64,000 nt of DNA, from positions 992,001 through 1,056,000 of the forward strand of contig NZ_LN913016.1 of the NCBI RefSeq assembly GCF_001487145.1. The letters are read 5' to 3'. A model generated the notes under the pieces. It searched no databases. It was given only the letters and a program-made list of their open reading frames with translations, and had not been told where the DNA came from. A program made the position numbers and the translations under genes. Positions 8,821 to 16,800 of this stretch are shown here, piece after piece. Numbering within the stretch: position 1 is the stretch's first letter; every line of letters starts with the position of its first letter. Origin of the DNA: Anaerococcus rubeinfantis (GTDB lineage: Bacteria; Bacillota; Clostridia; Tissierellales; Peptoniphilaceae).

Positions 8821-9080
8821 TATTTTCTCAATCCTAATAAATAAAATCTTCTGTCCTCATCTGTAACCTTACCCTCTTCAATCAAAGAGTTGGCAATCAT
8901 AAAGACTTTAGCAGTGCGTTCACTTTTAATAAAGTGATTATATTTAAAAAACAAATTGTGATAATCACTACTTATTTTATTATAATCTCTCCCAAGAATT
9001 AAGTTGTGAGTGAAAGTCATATCTTCAGCCTTTATCTTTTTTCCATAAAGTTTTCTCATTATATTAATAAACCTACCCAT
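8820..9080 (-). CDS. Hypothetical protein, probably 5'-truncated
   Basis: Open frame of 86 codons from ATG 9080. The same frame stays open upstream to about 9185 without a start codon, and part of that stretch (9153-9177) is identical to DNA at the start of pilC. The visible protein is helical and basic with no recognised domain. Weak ribosome site (GAGGAAA). It may be the C-terminal remnant of a longer gene fused to foreign 5' DNA. Low confidence that it is expressed. Confidence 0.4.
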   Translation of the reverse strand: MGRFINIMRKLYGKKIKAEDMTFTHNLILGRDYNKISSDYHNLFFKYNHFIKSERTAKVFMIANSLIEEGKVTDEDRRFYLLGLRK

Positions 9081-9152
9081 GGAATAGAATATTTCCTCGT
9101 GAGAATATGATCTACCATTTTCATTATTATAATCCTTTTCTAAATTATCAAT

Positions 9153-9227
9153 AATAGCTTTTAGCTTATCAAATTTTCTTTTAATTCTTTAAGTTCACTT
9201 TCTAATTCATTTATTCTTCTTTTTAAA
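9153..9227. other. Two abutting copies of sequence from other genes
   Basis: Bases 9153-9177 match 3564-3588 (5' part of pilC) over 25 of 25 bases. Bases 9178-9227 match 13729-13778 (a phage tail-module gene) over 50 of 50 bases. The two blocks touch with no intervening base. Both are in the same orientation as their sources. See findings. Confidence 0.8.
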
Positions 9228-9461
9228 CTCCCTACAATTTACTCCTGTAAGCCTTGCAAATAAGCCAATCATTCATATTTTAACGTATAAGCCAATTAAA
9301 TCATCAAGTATAAAAATATAAATATTCCTTCAATAAAATAACTTTCGTGTTATAATTTACCCTTATCACTCTAAATTACTTTCCAAAGCTTCTACTATTA
9401 TATCTTTCATAATTTTTCTTGTTTTTATCTCAAACTTTCATCTTTTATTATGTATAAATTT
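9228..9461. other. Non-coding patchwork with a pilD-like fragment
   Basis: No intact gene is seen. Two ATAAGCCAAT repeats (9260-9269, 9287-9296) are present. Directly after the second, 9298-9339 matches pilD bases 1806-1847 at 40 of 42 positions. The remainder is AT-rich with short broken frames only. Looks like decayed or assembled fragments. Confidence 0.6.
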
Positions 9462-9800
9462 TCATGAAATTAATAAACTAAAAGCAATATTACTATCTTC
9501 TTCAAGTTCAAATAGCTTTTCATAATCATCAGCATCAAGATTTCTCTCAACCCAATTCTTAGCTTCATCAATTGATATCGGTGTTATCTTGGAACTACCT
9601 GTCCAGTTATTATTTCCGGAAGGAACTGCATAACTTGACATTGGTCCACCAGAACCATATAAGAAAAACTCACCTGTTTTCTTTTTGTAAAGTTCTTCAC
9701 ATTCGTATTGAAATTCTCCATACCTGTGTCCATTGGTCCATTCTCCTATAAGTTCAGCTTTTTCAGTATCATATCTTTTTCCATTAATAACTTTGTTCAT
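9462..9800 (-). CDS. Conserved mobile-element protein, probable moron
   Basis: Protein of 112 residues beginning NKVINGKRYDTEKAELIGEW and containing KKTGEFFLYGSGGPMSSYA and an acidic C-terminus (LDADDYEKLFELEED). This pattern is typical of small conserved proteins of unknown function on Firmicutes phages and conjugative elements; that is recollection, not a search. It has its own promoter (9844-9872) and a GGGGG ribosome site and lies outside the late operon, the usual arrangement of a gene expressed in the lysogen. An anti-defence role is possible but unproven. Confidence 0.75.
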   Translation of the reverse strand: MNKVINGKRYDTEKAELIGEWTNGHRYGEFQYECEELYKKKTGEFFLYGSGGPMSSYAVPSGNNNWTGSSKITPISIDEAKNWVERNLDADDYEKLFELEEDSNIAFSLLIS

Positions 9801-9843
9801 TGTTTGCCCCCTTGTTTTTATTATTTATTTCTTTGTTACTTAT

Positions 9844-9872
9844 ATAATACTACTATATATTTACATTGTCAA
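9844..9872 (-). promoter_or_regulatory. Promoter for the orphan gene at 9462-9800
   Basis: Minus-strand TTGACA, 17-bp spacer, TATTAT, about 40 bp upstream of the ATG. Perfect -35 and near-consensus -10, so strong and probably active in the lysogen. A TATACGACGTA motif lies just upstream of the -35 and could be an operator. Confidence 0.75.
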
Positions 9873-9933
9873 TATATACGACGTAAATATAATAAATAAG
9901 CCAATTTACCCTACATACAATAAAAATACCCAC

Positions 9934-9995
9934 AAAAAAAGACACCCCAGGAGCATAGATAATTAATCTAGCTTAATTCCTTCCCAAGTGTCTTT
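9934..9995 (-). terminator. Structured hairpin ending in a T-run
   Basis: Outer stem AAAGACAC/GTGTCTTT encloses an inner AATTAA/TTAATT hairpin; the minus strand then runs into seven T. The branched form is unusual for a plain terminator and may be the 3' end of a small RNA. It lies upstream of the promoter of the orphan gene. Confidence 0.6.
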
Positions 9996-10051
9996 CGTAT
10001 TAGTCTGTCGTAACAAAACTAATTGATCATTAATATTATACTTTAAAATAT

Positions 10052-10078
10052 AAAAAAATCCCATCATAAAAGATGGGA
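10052..10078 (-). terminator. Rho-independent terminator
   Basis: Stem TCCCATC/GATGGGA, six-base loop, then seven T on the minus strand. It is one of four hairpins in the gene-free stretch 9906-10302. Confidence 0.75.
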
Positions 10079-10126
10079 AATTTTGAATATCTTTCGTGCA
10101 AACGGATACTATTATTATACCCTAAA

Positions 10127-10248
10127 CAAAAAATTCTACCATATTTAAGGTAGGAAAACTTGCAGTCGGCTTTAGCACTATTAGTTCACAGTATCTGTCA
10201 TAATTAACCACAAAAAAAAAAAAGACCACCAGCCAAAAGCCAGTGGTC
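10127..10248 (-). ncRNA. Candidate small RNA between two terminators
   Basis: On the minus strand, hairpin GACCAC...GTGGTC with eleven or more T (10212-10248) is followed by about 60 bases and a second hairpin CTACC...GGTAG with a T-rich tail (10127-10153). A 67-codon frame crosses the region, but it is built from the terminator itself and lacks a ribosome site, so RNA is the better reading. No convincing promoter was found directly upstream, so this may only be double termination of the lysis operon. Confidence 0.4.
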
Positions 10249-10302
10249 ATTGTAGAAAATTTCGTAAACACTATATACAGTTTACTTATTAAGTACATTA
10301 TA

Positions 10303-10674
10303 CTATTTTCTTCTGTCAACTTCATCTTCTATCCCGTCAGATATATATTTATCTAAATCACCAAGGGCTTCATTTAAAAGTTGTTTTCCCTCATCTCCAA
10401 GAACTTTTAAAACTGTTTCAAATACTTCATCTTTAACCTTTTTACCATAAGAAGCTGTAAAAGTCCCATCTTCCTTTGCATTATTAACCACAACTTGGTT
10501 TGCTGCCCCTACAGCTCTTTCTATAATCTTATTTAACCTATCTAAAACGTGATTTACTTTCTCATTTTTAATTTCTTTTGTACATTCTTTGCTATAATTT
10601 AAAAAAGTAATTATAGAATATGCAATTGCAACGGCTAACATACCAATTATAAACATTTTTAAGTTATTATCCAT
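10303..10674 (-). CDS. Phage holin, LLH-like
   Basis: Protein of about 123 residues with one N-terminal membrane helix (about residues 7-23) and a charged helical region ending in basic residues. Length and the ..AVGAANQVVVNN....KKVKDEVFETVLKVL pattern resemble the LLH holin superfamily. The ATG at 10674 is chosen because AAAGGAG lies just before it; an in-frame ATG seven codons upstream would include the ribosome site. It follows endolysin in the late region, as expected for lysis genes, although HicAB lies between them. Confidence 0.65.
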   Translation of the reverse strand: MDNNLKMFIIGMLAVAIAYSIITFLNYSKECTKEIKNEKVNHVLDRLNKIIERAVGAANQVVVNNAKEDGTFTASYGKKVKDEVFETVLKVLGDEGKQLLNEALGDLDKYISDGIEDEVDRRK

Positions 10675-10733
10675 TTTATCTCCTTTTTTATCCACTAAAA
10701 AAGCGACTACTTAATGTAATCGCTTAAAGTCTT

Positions 10734-11081
10734 TTATTTACTTAATTTATATAAAATTAATTGATTTAATGATGTATTCTCTATTTCCGCTTGTTCTGAC
10801 AAAAATTTGTGTAAACTTTTTGGAATCCTAGCTAAAATTCTACCTGAATACTTCTCTTCTATGGGTTCTGGAATATCTTCTCCATCTTCTAGCCTATCTT
10901 CAATTGACATTTCTAACACTTCATAGATGTTTTTGTACAATTCTTCAATAGTATTTCCTACTGTTTTTACATCATACAACTCTTCTACCCTACCCACATA
11001 ATAATGTCCTGTTTCATCGTTTATTTCTTTTGTAACAATTGAATAAGGTAGTGATAAATAATAGTGCAAATTTTTCTTCAT
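10734..11081 (-). CDS. hicB: HicB-family antitoxin
   Basis: Antitoxin partner of HicA. The N-terminal part (about residues 10-65) has the degenerate RNase-H-like HicB fold with GHYYVGRVEELYDVKTVGNTIEELYKNIYEVLEM. The C-terminus (SGRILARIPKSLHKFLSEQAEIENTSLNQLILYKL) is a ribbon-helix-helix DNA-binding domain, so it should repress its own promoter. ATG 11081 is preferred over an upstream TTG. Gene order is toxin first, as in classical hicAB. Confidence 0.9.
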   Translation of the reverse strand: MKKNLHYYLSLPYSIVTKEINDETGHYYVGRVEELYDVKTVGNTIEELYKNIYEVLEMSIEDRLEDGEDIPEPIEEKYSGRILARIPKSLHKFLSEQAEIENTSLNQLILYKLSK

Positions 11082-11123
11082 TGTTATTATATACAAATGG
11101 GGTGCTAATTTTGTAGATAAGTC

Positions 11124-11360
11124 CTAAGACTCATCTACAATTTTTAATATATCATCAACAAAATATCTTTTCATAGGATTTTCAGATAAAACTAAAGTAA
11201 ACCACATTCCATCACTTTTTCTTTTAAAGTGTTTATGTGAACCTTTAGTATTTCTGTGCTCAAAACCTAAGTATAATAATATTTTTTCGGCATCTTTTGG
11301 ATTTATGCCGTTAGGTTGATGTCTCATTTTTTCAATGAGCTTAACATCTTTATTTCCCAT
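11124..11360 (-). CDS. hicA: HicA-family toxin (mRNA interferase)
   Basis: Small double-stranded-RNA-binding-fold toxin of 78 residues. The diagnostic core is LLYLGFEHRNTKGSHKHFKR, containing the active-site histidine in GSH, followed by the short C-terminal helix. ATG 11360 has AAAGGAGG five bases upstream. It is driven by the promoter at 11379-11407, whose dyad is a likely HicB operator. It sits between endolysin and holin as a cargo gene; addiction or phage defence are the likely roles. Confidence 0.9.
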   Translation of the reverse strand: MGNKDVKLIEKMRHQPNGINPKDAEKILLYLGFEHRNTKGSHKHFKRKSDGMWFTLVLSENPMKRYFVDDILKIVDES

Positions 11361-11378
11361 TTGCACCTCCTTTACTAT

Positions 11379-11407
11379 ATGATACTATATATAATATCAT
11401 AAGTCAA
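11379..11407 (-). promoter_or_regulatory. hicAB promoter with overlapping operator
   Basis: Minus-strand TTGACT, 17-bp spacer, TATCAT. A 20-bp imperfect palindrome with arms TGATA and TATCA (11380-11399) fills the spacer and -10, as expected for autorepression by the ribbon-helix-helix antitoxin. Confidence 0.75.
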
Positions 11408-11415
11408 ATAAATAA

Positions 11416-11447
11416 TAAAAAAAGAACAGCTTGAGCGTACTGTTCTT
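11416..11447 (-). terminator. Terminator between endolysin and hicA
   Basis: Stem AAGAACAG/CTGTTCTT with a ten-base loop and seven T on the minus strand. It would stop late transcription before hicAB, separating the cargo genes from the lytic operon. Confidence 0.85.
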
Positions 11448-11480
11448 GTGCATATGGGAATGTTCTGTTAAGTTATCTAT

Positions 11481-11509
11481 ATAATACTATATATAATACT
11501 ATTAGTCAA
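11481..11509 (-). promoter_or_regulatory. Second hic-like promoter behind the endolysin gene
   Basis: Minus-strand TTGACT, 17-bp spacer, TATTAT, sharing most bases with the hicAB promoter about 100 bp away. It points at the terminator at 11416-11447, so only a very short RNA of roughly 50-60 nt could be made. Confidence 0.6.
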
Positions 11510-11515
11510 GTTTTA

Positions 11516-12466
11516 TTAAAATCTAATCCAAGGTGTAGTATCCCCACTTAATCTCCTACAAGCAACATATCTACGTTTACCACTTGCCCCAATATAAGAG
11601 ATCCAACGATAACCATCACCTTCCCAAACTTGGTCATAATGTATTGGTTCATTTTTTCCATAACAAGCTACAACAGGTGAGCTTAATGATGGACTTGTTC
11701 TTACATTACATTCTGTTAGTGTTATTCCAGTCCAATTTTCGTACTTAATAAATTTTGGACTTGTATTATTTGTGTTTGTACTCTCCTTTTTAACTTCTGG
11801 ATAAACTTGTACTCCATTATTATCGTAAACCTTATATCCATTCTTTTTCGCCAAATCTATGGCACTATTTAAGTTTTTAAAAGCCCCTTTTTGACTTTTG
11901 GAATCTCCCCAAGATTTTCTAACTCTATAAAGATTATTAGATGTACTTGTAGATTTTCCACCTCTCAACCTCTTATTAACTTCACTTGCGATATAAGGGA
12001 ATTTACTACCTAAATAAGGTCCCGGACAAGATGTTTGAGCATACCACTTATGCATTTGCAAAACTCCATCAGTTCCGCCTGTATAAGTACAATTTTTTAT
12101 TCCATTTCTTTTGCAAATATCCGTAACTAAATTTATAAGAGTATTCAATACTCTATCAGAAACAAGCCAATTTCCCCCGTTCTGACAATTAGAAACCTCT
12201 ATGGTAACTGCCCTATTATCACACCATGCTGACGATGTTGTCCATGCTCTGTTTGCTTCGTCTACTACTAAAACTATCCTGTTATCATTTCCTATCCCAT
12301 AATTACAAGATGCTTGCCTTGATGTAGACTTAAAAACACTACCAATACCAGCAGCTGTTAAAACTCCTGCCGTATGATGTATAGCTATCTTGGTTATAGG
12401 ATTTTGTCTCCTGCCACTATGGTTAGGACTGTAACTTACTAAATTTACTAAATTAGAATTACTCAT
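11516..12466 (-). CDS. Endolysin: N-acetylmuramoyl-L-alanine amidase
   Basis: Peptidoglycan amidase of 316 residues. The amidase-2 domain covers about residues 1-165, with zinc ligands expected from IAIHHTAG and the MHKWYAQTSCPGPYL segment. A short middle repeat (about 178-225, YRVRKSW...GAFKNLNSAIDLAKK..YKVYD) resembles wall-binding/SPOR-like modules. A C-terminal bacterial SH3 domain (about 240-316) should bind the wall. No signal peptide, so release depends on a holin. Preceded by a good AGGAGA site. Confidence 0.93.
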   Translation of the reverse strand: MSNSNLVNLVSYSPNHSGRRQNPITKIAIHHTAGVLTAAGIGSVFKSTSRQASCNYGIGNDNRIVLVVDEANRAWTTSSAWCDNRAVTIEVSNCQNGGNWLVSDRVLNTLINLVTDICKRNGIKNCTYTGGTDGVLQMHKWYAQTSCPGPYLGSKFPYIASEVNKRLRGGKSTSTSNNLYRVRKSWGDSKSQKGAFKNLNSAIDLAKKNGYKVYDNNGVQVYPEVKKESTNTNNTSPKFIKYENWTGITLTECNVRTSPSLSSPVVACYGKNEPIHYDQVWEGDGYRWISYIGASGKRRYVACRRLSGDTTPWIRF

Positions 12467-12485
12467 CTTTTCTCTCCTATTTTTA

Positions 12486-12516
12486 TATTTTAAAAGGACT
12501 AGCTAAACACTAGTCC
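12486..12516 (-). terminator. Weak terminator or processing hairpin
   Basis: Stem GGACTAG/CTAGTCC with a seven-base loop directly after the stop of the gene at 12519; on the minus strand only four T then TAAAA follow, so it is weak. Confidence 0.5.
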
Positions 12517-12518
12517 CC

Positions 12519-12965
12519 TTAATCTTTTTTTAATTCTTGCCTTATTTCTTGTATTCCATCCGATACTTCACGTACCATTTCTTTTGTAGCTAATGTATCT
12601 TGTGTATTTCCTATTACCTTAACTTTATTGTCAAGTTCATCAAGTTTATCATCTATATTTTTTAAAGAGTTATTACTTTCTGTTGTATGTTTTTCTAAAA
12701 CTTTATCAAATCCATCTATCCTTAAAGTAGAGTTTGCTATAGTATAAGCAAATTGTTTATTTAATTCTCTAAGTTCCTTCGTATTTTCTATATCTTGTTT
12801 ATCTTTTTCTTCTGCTCTTTTTCTTTCCCAATCTTTTTGTGATGTCCAGTTTTTATAAAAAACTCCTAGACCAATTATTAAACAAGCCAAAAATACAATA
12901 GAAATTACAAAACTAATTCCCCTATCTACTCCTATTTTTGCTAATGTTTCTAGTAATGTGTTCAT
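12519..12965 (-). CDS. Phage membrane coiled-coil protein
   Basis: Protein of 148 residues with a hydrophobic helix at about 18-38 and a long charged coiled coil (roughly 45-145). The layout resembles haemolysin XhlA-like or holin-associated proteins found next to endolysin genes. It could be the real holin or an accessory to the LLH-like holin at 10303. Directly upstream of the endolysin gene in the late operon. Confidence 0.6.
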   Translation of the reverse strand: MNTLLETLAKIGVDRGISFVISIVFLACLIIGLGVFYKNWTSQKDWERKRAEEKDKQDIENTKELRELNKQFAYTIANSTLRIDGFDKVLEKHTTESNNSLKNIDDKLDELDNKVKVIGNTQDTLATKEMVREVSDGIQEIRQELKKD

Positions 12966-12980
12966 TAGGGTTCCCCCTTT

Positions 12981-13622
12981 CTATTCTTTTACTACTTCCC
13001 AACCTTGTGCATAATCTGCTGGACTATACGCATTATTATCTATTAAAGATTTATATATTTTGCCATTAAATAATACTTTATCGCCTTTTTTATAAGTGTC
13101 GTGTCCCCCTGTAGGTTGTTTGAATTCTGCCACAATCTCAGTTGTGCTTCCATCATCATTTTTGATTTCTACATTTAAGTATTCCTTATATAAAGCAGGT
13201 GTAGATTCTGGTACCCAATCGGATTGACTTGTATGCGCTTGTATTACTTCATAAACCTTGTCGTTGTAGGTAAATTTATCATTTGCTTTATAAGATGCCC
13301 CAACTTGGTAAGGCTTATATTGGTTCAAGATATTTTCTTTTTGTTTTTCGTTAAGATCCTTAGATAAAACAATAGTTTCTAGTGTCGCCTTTATAATCTT
13401 ATCTTGTTCTTCTTGTTTTTTTCTTAACTCTTCCAACTCTTGTTTTGGATTTGCTTCCCTTGCTATCTCGTTAAGTCCAAGCTCAATCAAAAGACTATCT
13501 CTTTCGTTTCTCTTATCACCCTTTAAAAAGACAATAAAATCCCTCCAAGGGTTCTCTTGTTGAATCCTTAACTGTGTTTCGTCTTTGCCCTCATAGTATT
13601 CTTTTGCTTTTAATTCGTACAT
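12981..13622 (-). CDS. Tail-associated protein with carbohydrate-binding-like modules
   Basis: Protein of 213 residues. The N-terminal half is helical with a KQELEELRKKQEEQ coiled coil. Two C-terminal segments (about 110-150 and 180-213) share the pattern YxxxDKFTYNDKVYEVIQAHTSQ..W and GDKVLFNGKIYKSLIDNNAYSP..W, typical of chitin-binding-like (CBM5/12) modules that phages use for host surface binding. Sits after the tail fibre gene, so a receptor-binding accessory is likely. Confidence 0.7.
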   Translation of the reverse strand: MYELKAKEYYEGKDETQLRIQQENPWRDFIVFLKGDKRNERDSLLIELGLNEIAREANPKQELEELRKKQEEQDKIIKATLETIVLSKDLNEKQKENILNQYKPYQVGASYKANDKFTYNDKVYEVIQAHTSQSDWVPESTPALYKEYLNVEIKNDDGSTTEIVAEFKQPTGGHDTYKKGDKVLFNGKIYKSLIDNNAYSPADYAQGWEVVKE

Positions 13623-13640
13623 AATTACTCCTTTTTCGTA

Positions 13641-13672
13641 TTAAAATTAAAATAGAGAGGTCTATCCTCTCT
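13641..13672 (-). terminator. Hairpin terminator
   Basis: Stem AGAGAGG/CCTCTCT with a five-base loop, followed on the minus strand by ATTTTAATTTT. Lies after the 55-codon gene. Confidence 0.6.
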
Positions 13673-13693
13673 TATCTACATTGGTTGTATTTC

Positions 13694-13861
13694 TTATTTT
13701 TCTTGAGTATCTGTTTTTTCATCATCGCCTTTTAATTCTTTAAGTTCACTTTCTAATTCATTTATTCTTCTTTTTAAATTTCTATTTTCAACTTTTAAAA
13801 GAATACCATTATGATTGGATTCTGCCAATCTGTCTATATATATTTGTGTTAAATCGTCCAT
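13694..13861 (-). CDS. Small coiled-coil phage protein
   Basis: Gene of 55 codons between the tail fibre gene and 13622. Starts MDDLTQIYIDRLAESNHNG and continues into a leucine-zipper-like segment (NRNLKRRINELESELKELK) with an acidic tail. Such short proteins are common behind tail fibre genes, sometimes as assembly helpers; no function can be assigned. Fifty bases of its coding sequence are duplicated exactly at 9178-9227. Confidence 0.65.
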   Translation of the reverse strand: MDDLTQIYIDRLAESNHNGILLKVENRNLKRRINELESELKELKGDDEKTDTQEK

Positions 13862-13868
13862 ATTCTCA

Positions 13869-16800
13869 TCACTCTCTTACATATAATCTTCTTGAACCTT
13901 TTGCATCTTTTATATATATACTTCCATCGGATTTAATTACTAATCCGGCTTTCCCATCAAATGACTCAATTCCTATAGCGTCAGAATAAGTTCTTATTCT
14001 TACACAATCAAAATTTATTTGTTCTGGCATGTGTACAACTCCTCTAAAATCCACTCCCTCGTAAAATGTTATTGGATATCCACTTTTCCTATTTGTGTAA
14101 TACCACTTATCAAAAGCTACATAAGGTCTCCAAACTTTTTCTTCTGGTACCCAATATCTTATAGCGGTGTGTCCTGTCTTAAAATGCCCAATATTGAGCG
14201 ACATATCATTGTTACCATCCTTATCTTCTACTACAGTTATGGACCCATAATTAGTCCCGTTTCCCCTGTAATCTCTAAAAACAATATCATTATAGTCGAT
14301 TTTAATACCTACATCATTGTCTCCTCCTATTGTTTGGAAACTTCCTTTTACATTTACATAAGATCCTTCAAAGTCAATGTTCTTGGCTTGTACTTTGTAC
14401 TTGTCAAATTCTTGCTTAACCAAAGAAGTAAATCCATCTTTAGAAACCTTGGTTTCTATTTTTTCGTTGGTTTGTTCTATGCTTGTTTTTGTTCGTGTAA
14501 TTTCTTGGTTTATATTGTTTATACTTGTTTTAATACCCCCTACTTCCTGACTTATCTTTTGGTCTGTCTGGGTTTTAGTAGAGTAGTTGTTTATTACATA
14601 ATTTTTAATTCCAGTTTCTATCTTCGTATCGGCGTCTGCCATATCTTTTTTAATATTTACAAAACTTCTTTCAGTCGTTTCGGATAAAGAACTTACACTT
14701 GCTTTTATATTATTACTATCAATTTTAAAATCACTTTCTACCTTAATTAATTTTTTACTTACTTCTTCTGTTTCTTCCTTACCAGCTTTTATAGCATCAT
14801 CTACATCCGCATAACAAGGCGACCACTCTATAGCTGGTATATCTCCGCGAGTTAGAGTTGCCCATTCGATGGATACTGTATTGTTAGGATTATTTTTATT
14901 TCCAAAAGTATACAACCATAAAGATGGTGGATTTGTTTGTTCATATGTTTTACCGTTGTATGAGGATTTATCTTTCCATTTAAAACTCTTGCTCCAAATT
15001 TGATAATCGTCTGTTTTTTTAATGTATGTTAATTCAAAAAAACCAATATTGCCACCAGAATTGTACAGTTTAATTGAATCATCTTTTTCCAGTTTTATCT
15101 TAGCTGTAAAGGTCATGGTCTCTCCAACTTCTGGAGTCTCGCATAGAATCCATTTATTTGTTACATATTTTTTATTAGCCACTGGCACGTTGGAGTTTCT
15201 TAAAAGATTCTGACCAATTTTACCAGTTTTACCGTCTTTTCCGTCTGATCCATTTTTACCGTCAGCTCCTTTTGGACCAGTTGCTCCTTTTTCTCCATCT
15301 TTAATATTATCTAATCTTGCATAAGCCTCTGCTTTTAAACCTTTATAAGTAACAATGACCTTATTTGCAATATATTCATATTGCCTATCCCAATTTGCCC
15401 AGAAGTCAGATAGGGTAGCTCTACTCCATTCTCCATTTCCGTAGCAGTTATATACTTCGGTATTAGTACTATCTAATTCTATTAATTCTCCATCATACTT
15501 TGCTTGTATTATCCTTTTTACATCTTTTGTTTTGTAATTTCTAAATTCACCTTCAAGCCAAACCTCCAAAGTCAAGACGTGCCCGTCTTTACCATCTTTA
15601 CCAGCTCGTCCGTCAATTCCGTCTTTACCTTTTAAAGCTTCTTGGATTTCTTCATCTGCTAAAATATCTTCTTTGGATATTTTTTTATTTAGGTCTTCTG
15701 CTTGATTTTTAACAGATATTTCAATTCCATTTACGTTTTTTATAATTTCCAATTGTTTATCAACTATAGGTTGAGTTTGACCAGTTTTAGGATCAACATA
15801 AGTAGTAGATTCCTTTATTGACTCATATATCTTGCTGTCTGTTTGCTCCCTTTCACTTTTATAAGTTTTAAAACTGTCATCAGTATATCTTTTAGACTTT
15901 TCTAAATAACCCTTTATTAATTCATCAGTAGCTTCAAATCTACCCCTAGTTTCTTCCCACATTTCTTTTGTTAACTCTATGTTTTCATCAACGTCATCTA
16001 ATAAATCTAGTGGTTTATTAGCAAGAGTTATTTCATTTTTAAATGGTTTATTGGGATAAGTTGTTTGTGCTAATATTCTAAATCTTTCTTTTGTCTTTCT
16101 ATCTTTATCTATTAGATAAACATAATCTCCAACATTATATTCTTGTTCATATACCCCAATAGCTTTAGACAAGTCTTTGACTTTAAGTTTTATAGTTATC
16201 CTTGGTCTGGATAATACTTCAAGCTTTCTTGCAGCTTCATTTTTAAGGTTTTGAATATTAGTATATCTTTCATCTTTCCAATAATAAGTTATAGTTTTTC
16301 CAGAGTATGATTTATTTTCTAGATAGTCTTTTCCATCATTTATCTGGCTTATTTTAAGACCATTCATTCCTTCAGGTATAATTCTTGTTGCAAATTCAAA
16401 GCTTTCTACGCTTATATCTTTGTCTACAACATTAAAATTATCAGAGAAAAATACACCTTTGTCTTCCTCTATTTTTTCAGATATAAATAGTATTTTCTCA
16501 TTGTTATCTATCCTAAATTCAACATCAAATTTCTTTACTATTTCTTTCAAAACTTCCCAACTTGATTTATGATCAGCTGTTATTGTTCTGTATTTCTTAA
16601 TTTCGCCACTAATTTTATAAGACCAACCAGATGGGATAATCCCTTTAATCATAGTTTCTATATCTTTATATGGGAAATTTAAGCTTTTATGAAAAAAAGA
16701 TAACCATTCATCAATATTTTGCTTGCACTCTATCTTATAACCATCATAAAATGGCTCAATATTTTTAATAGTATAACTTTGCTTATTTTCAATAACTTTA

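Noticed and set aside
10122-10325. 67-codon frame on the minus strand in the hairpin region
   Set aside because: Its middle is translated terminator (a run of Phe and Val), there is no ribosome site, and it overlaps the end of the holin gene; RNA or plain terminator is more likely.
14019-14687. 222-codon plus-strand frame opposite the tail fibre gene
   Set aside because: It is antisense to a clearly coding gene, has no ribosome site, and reads as a composition shadow.
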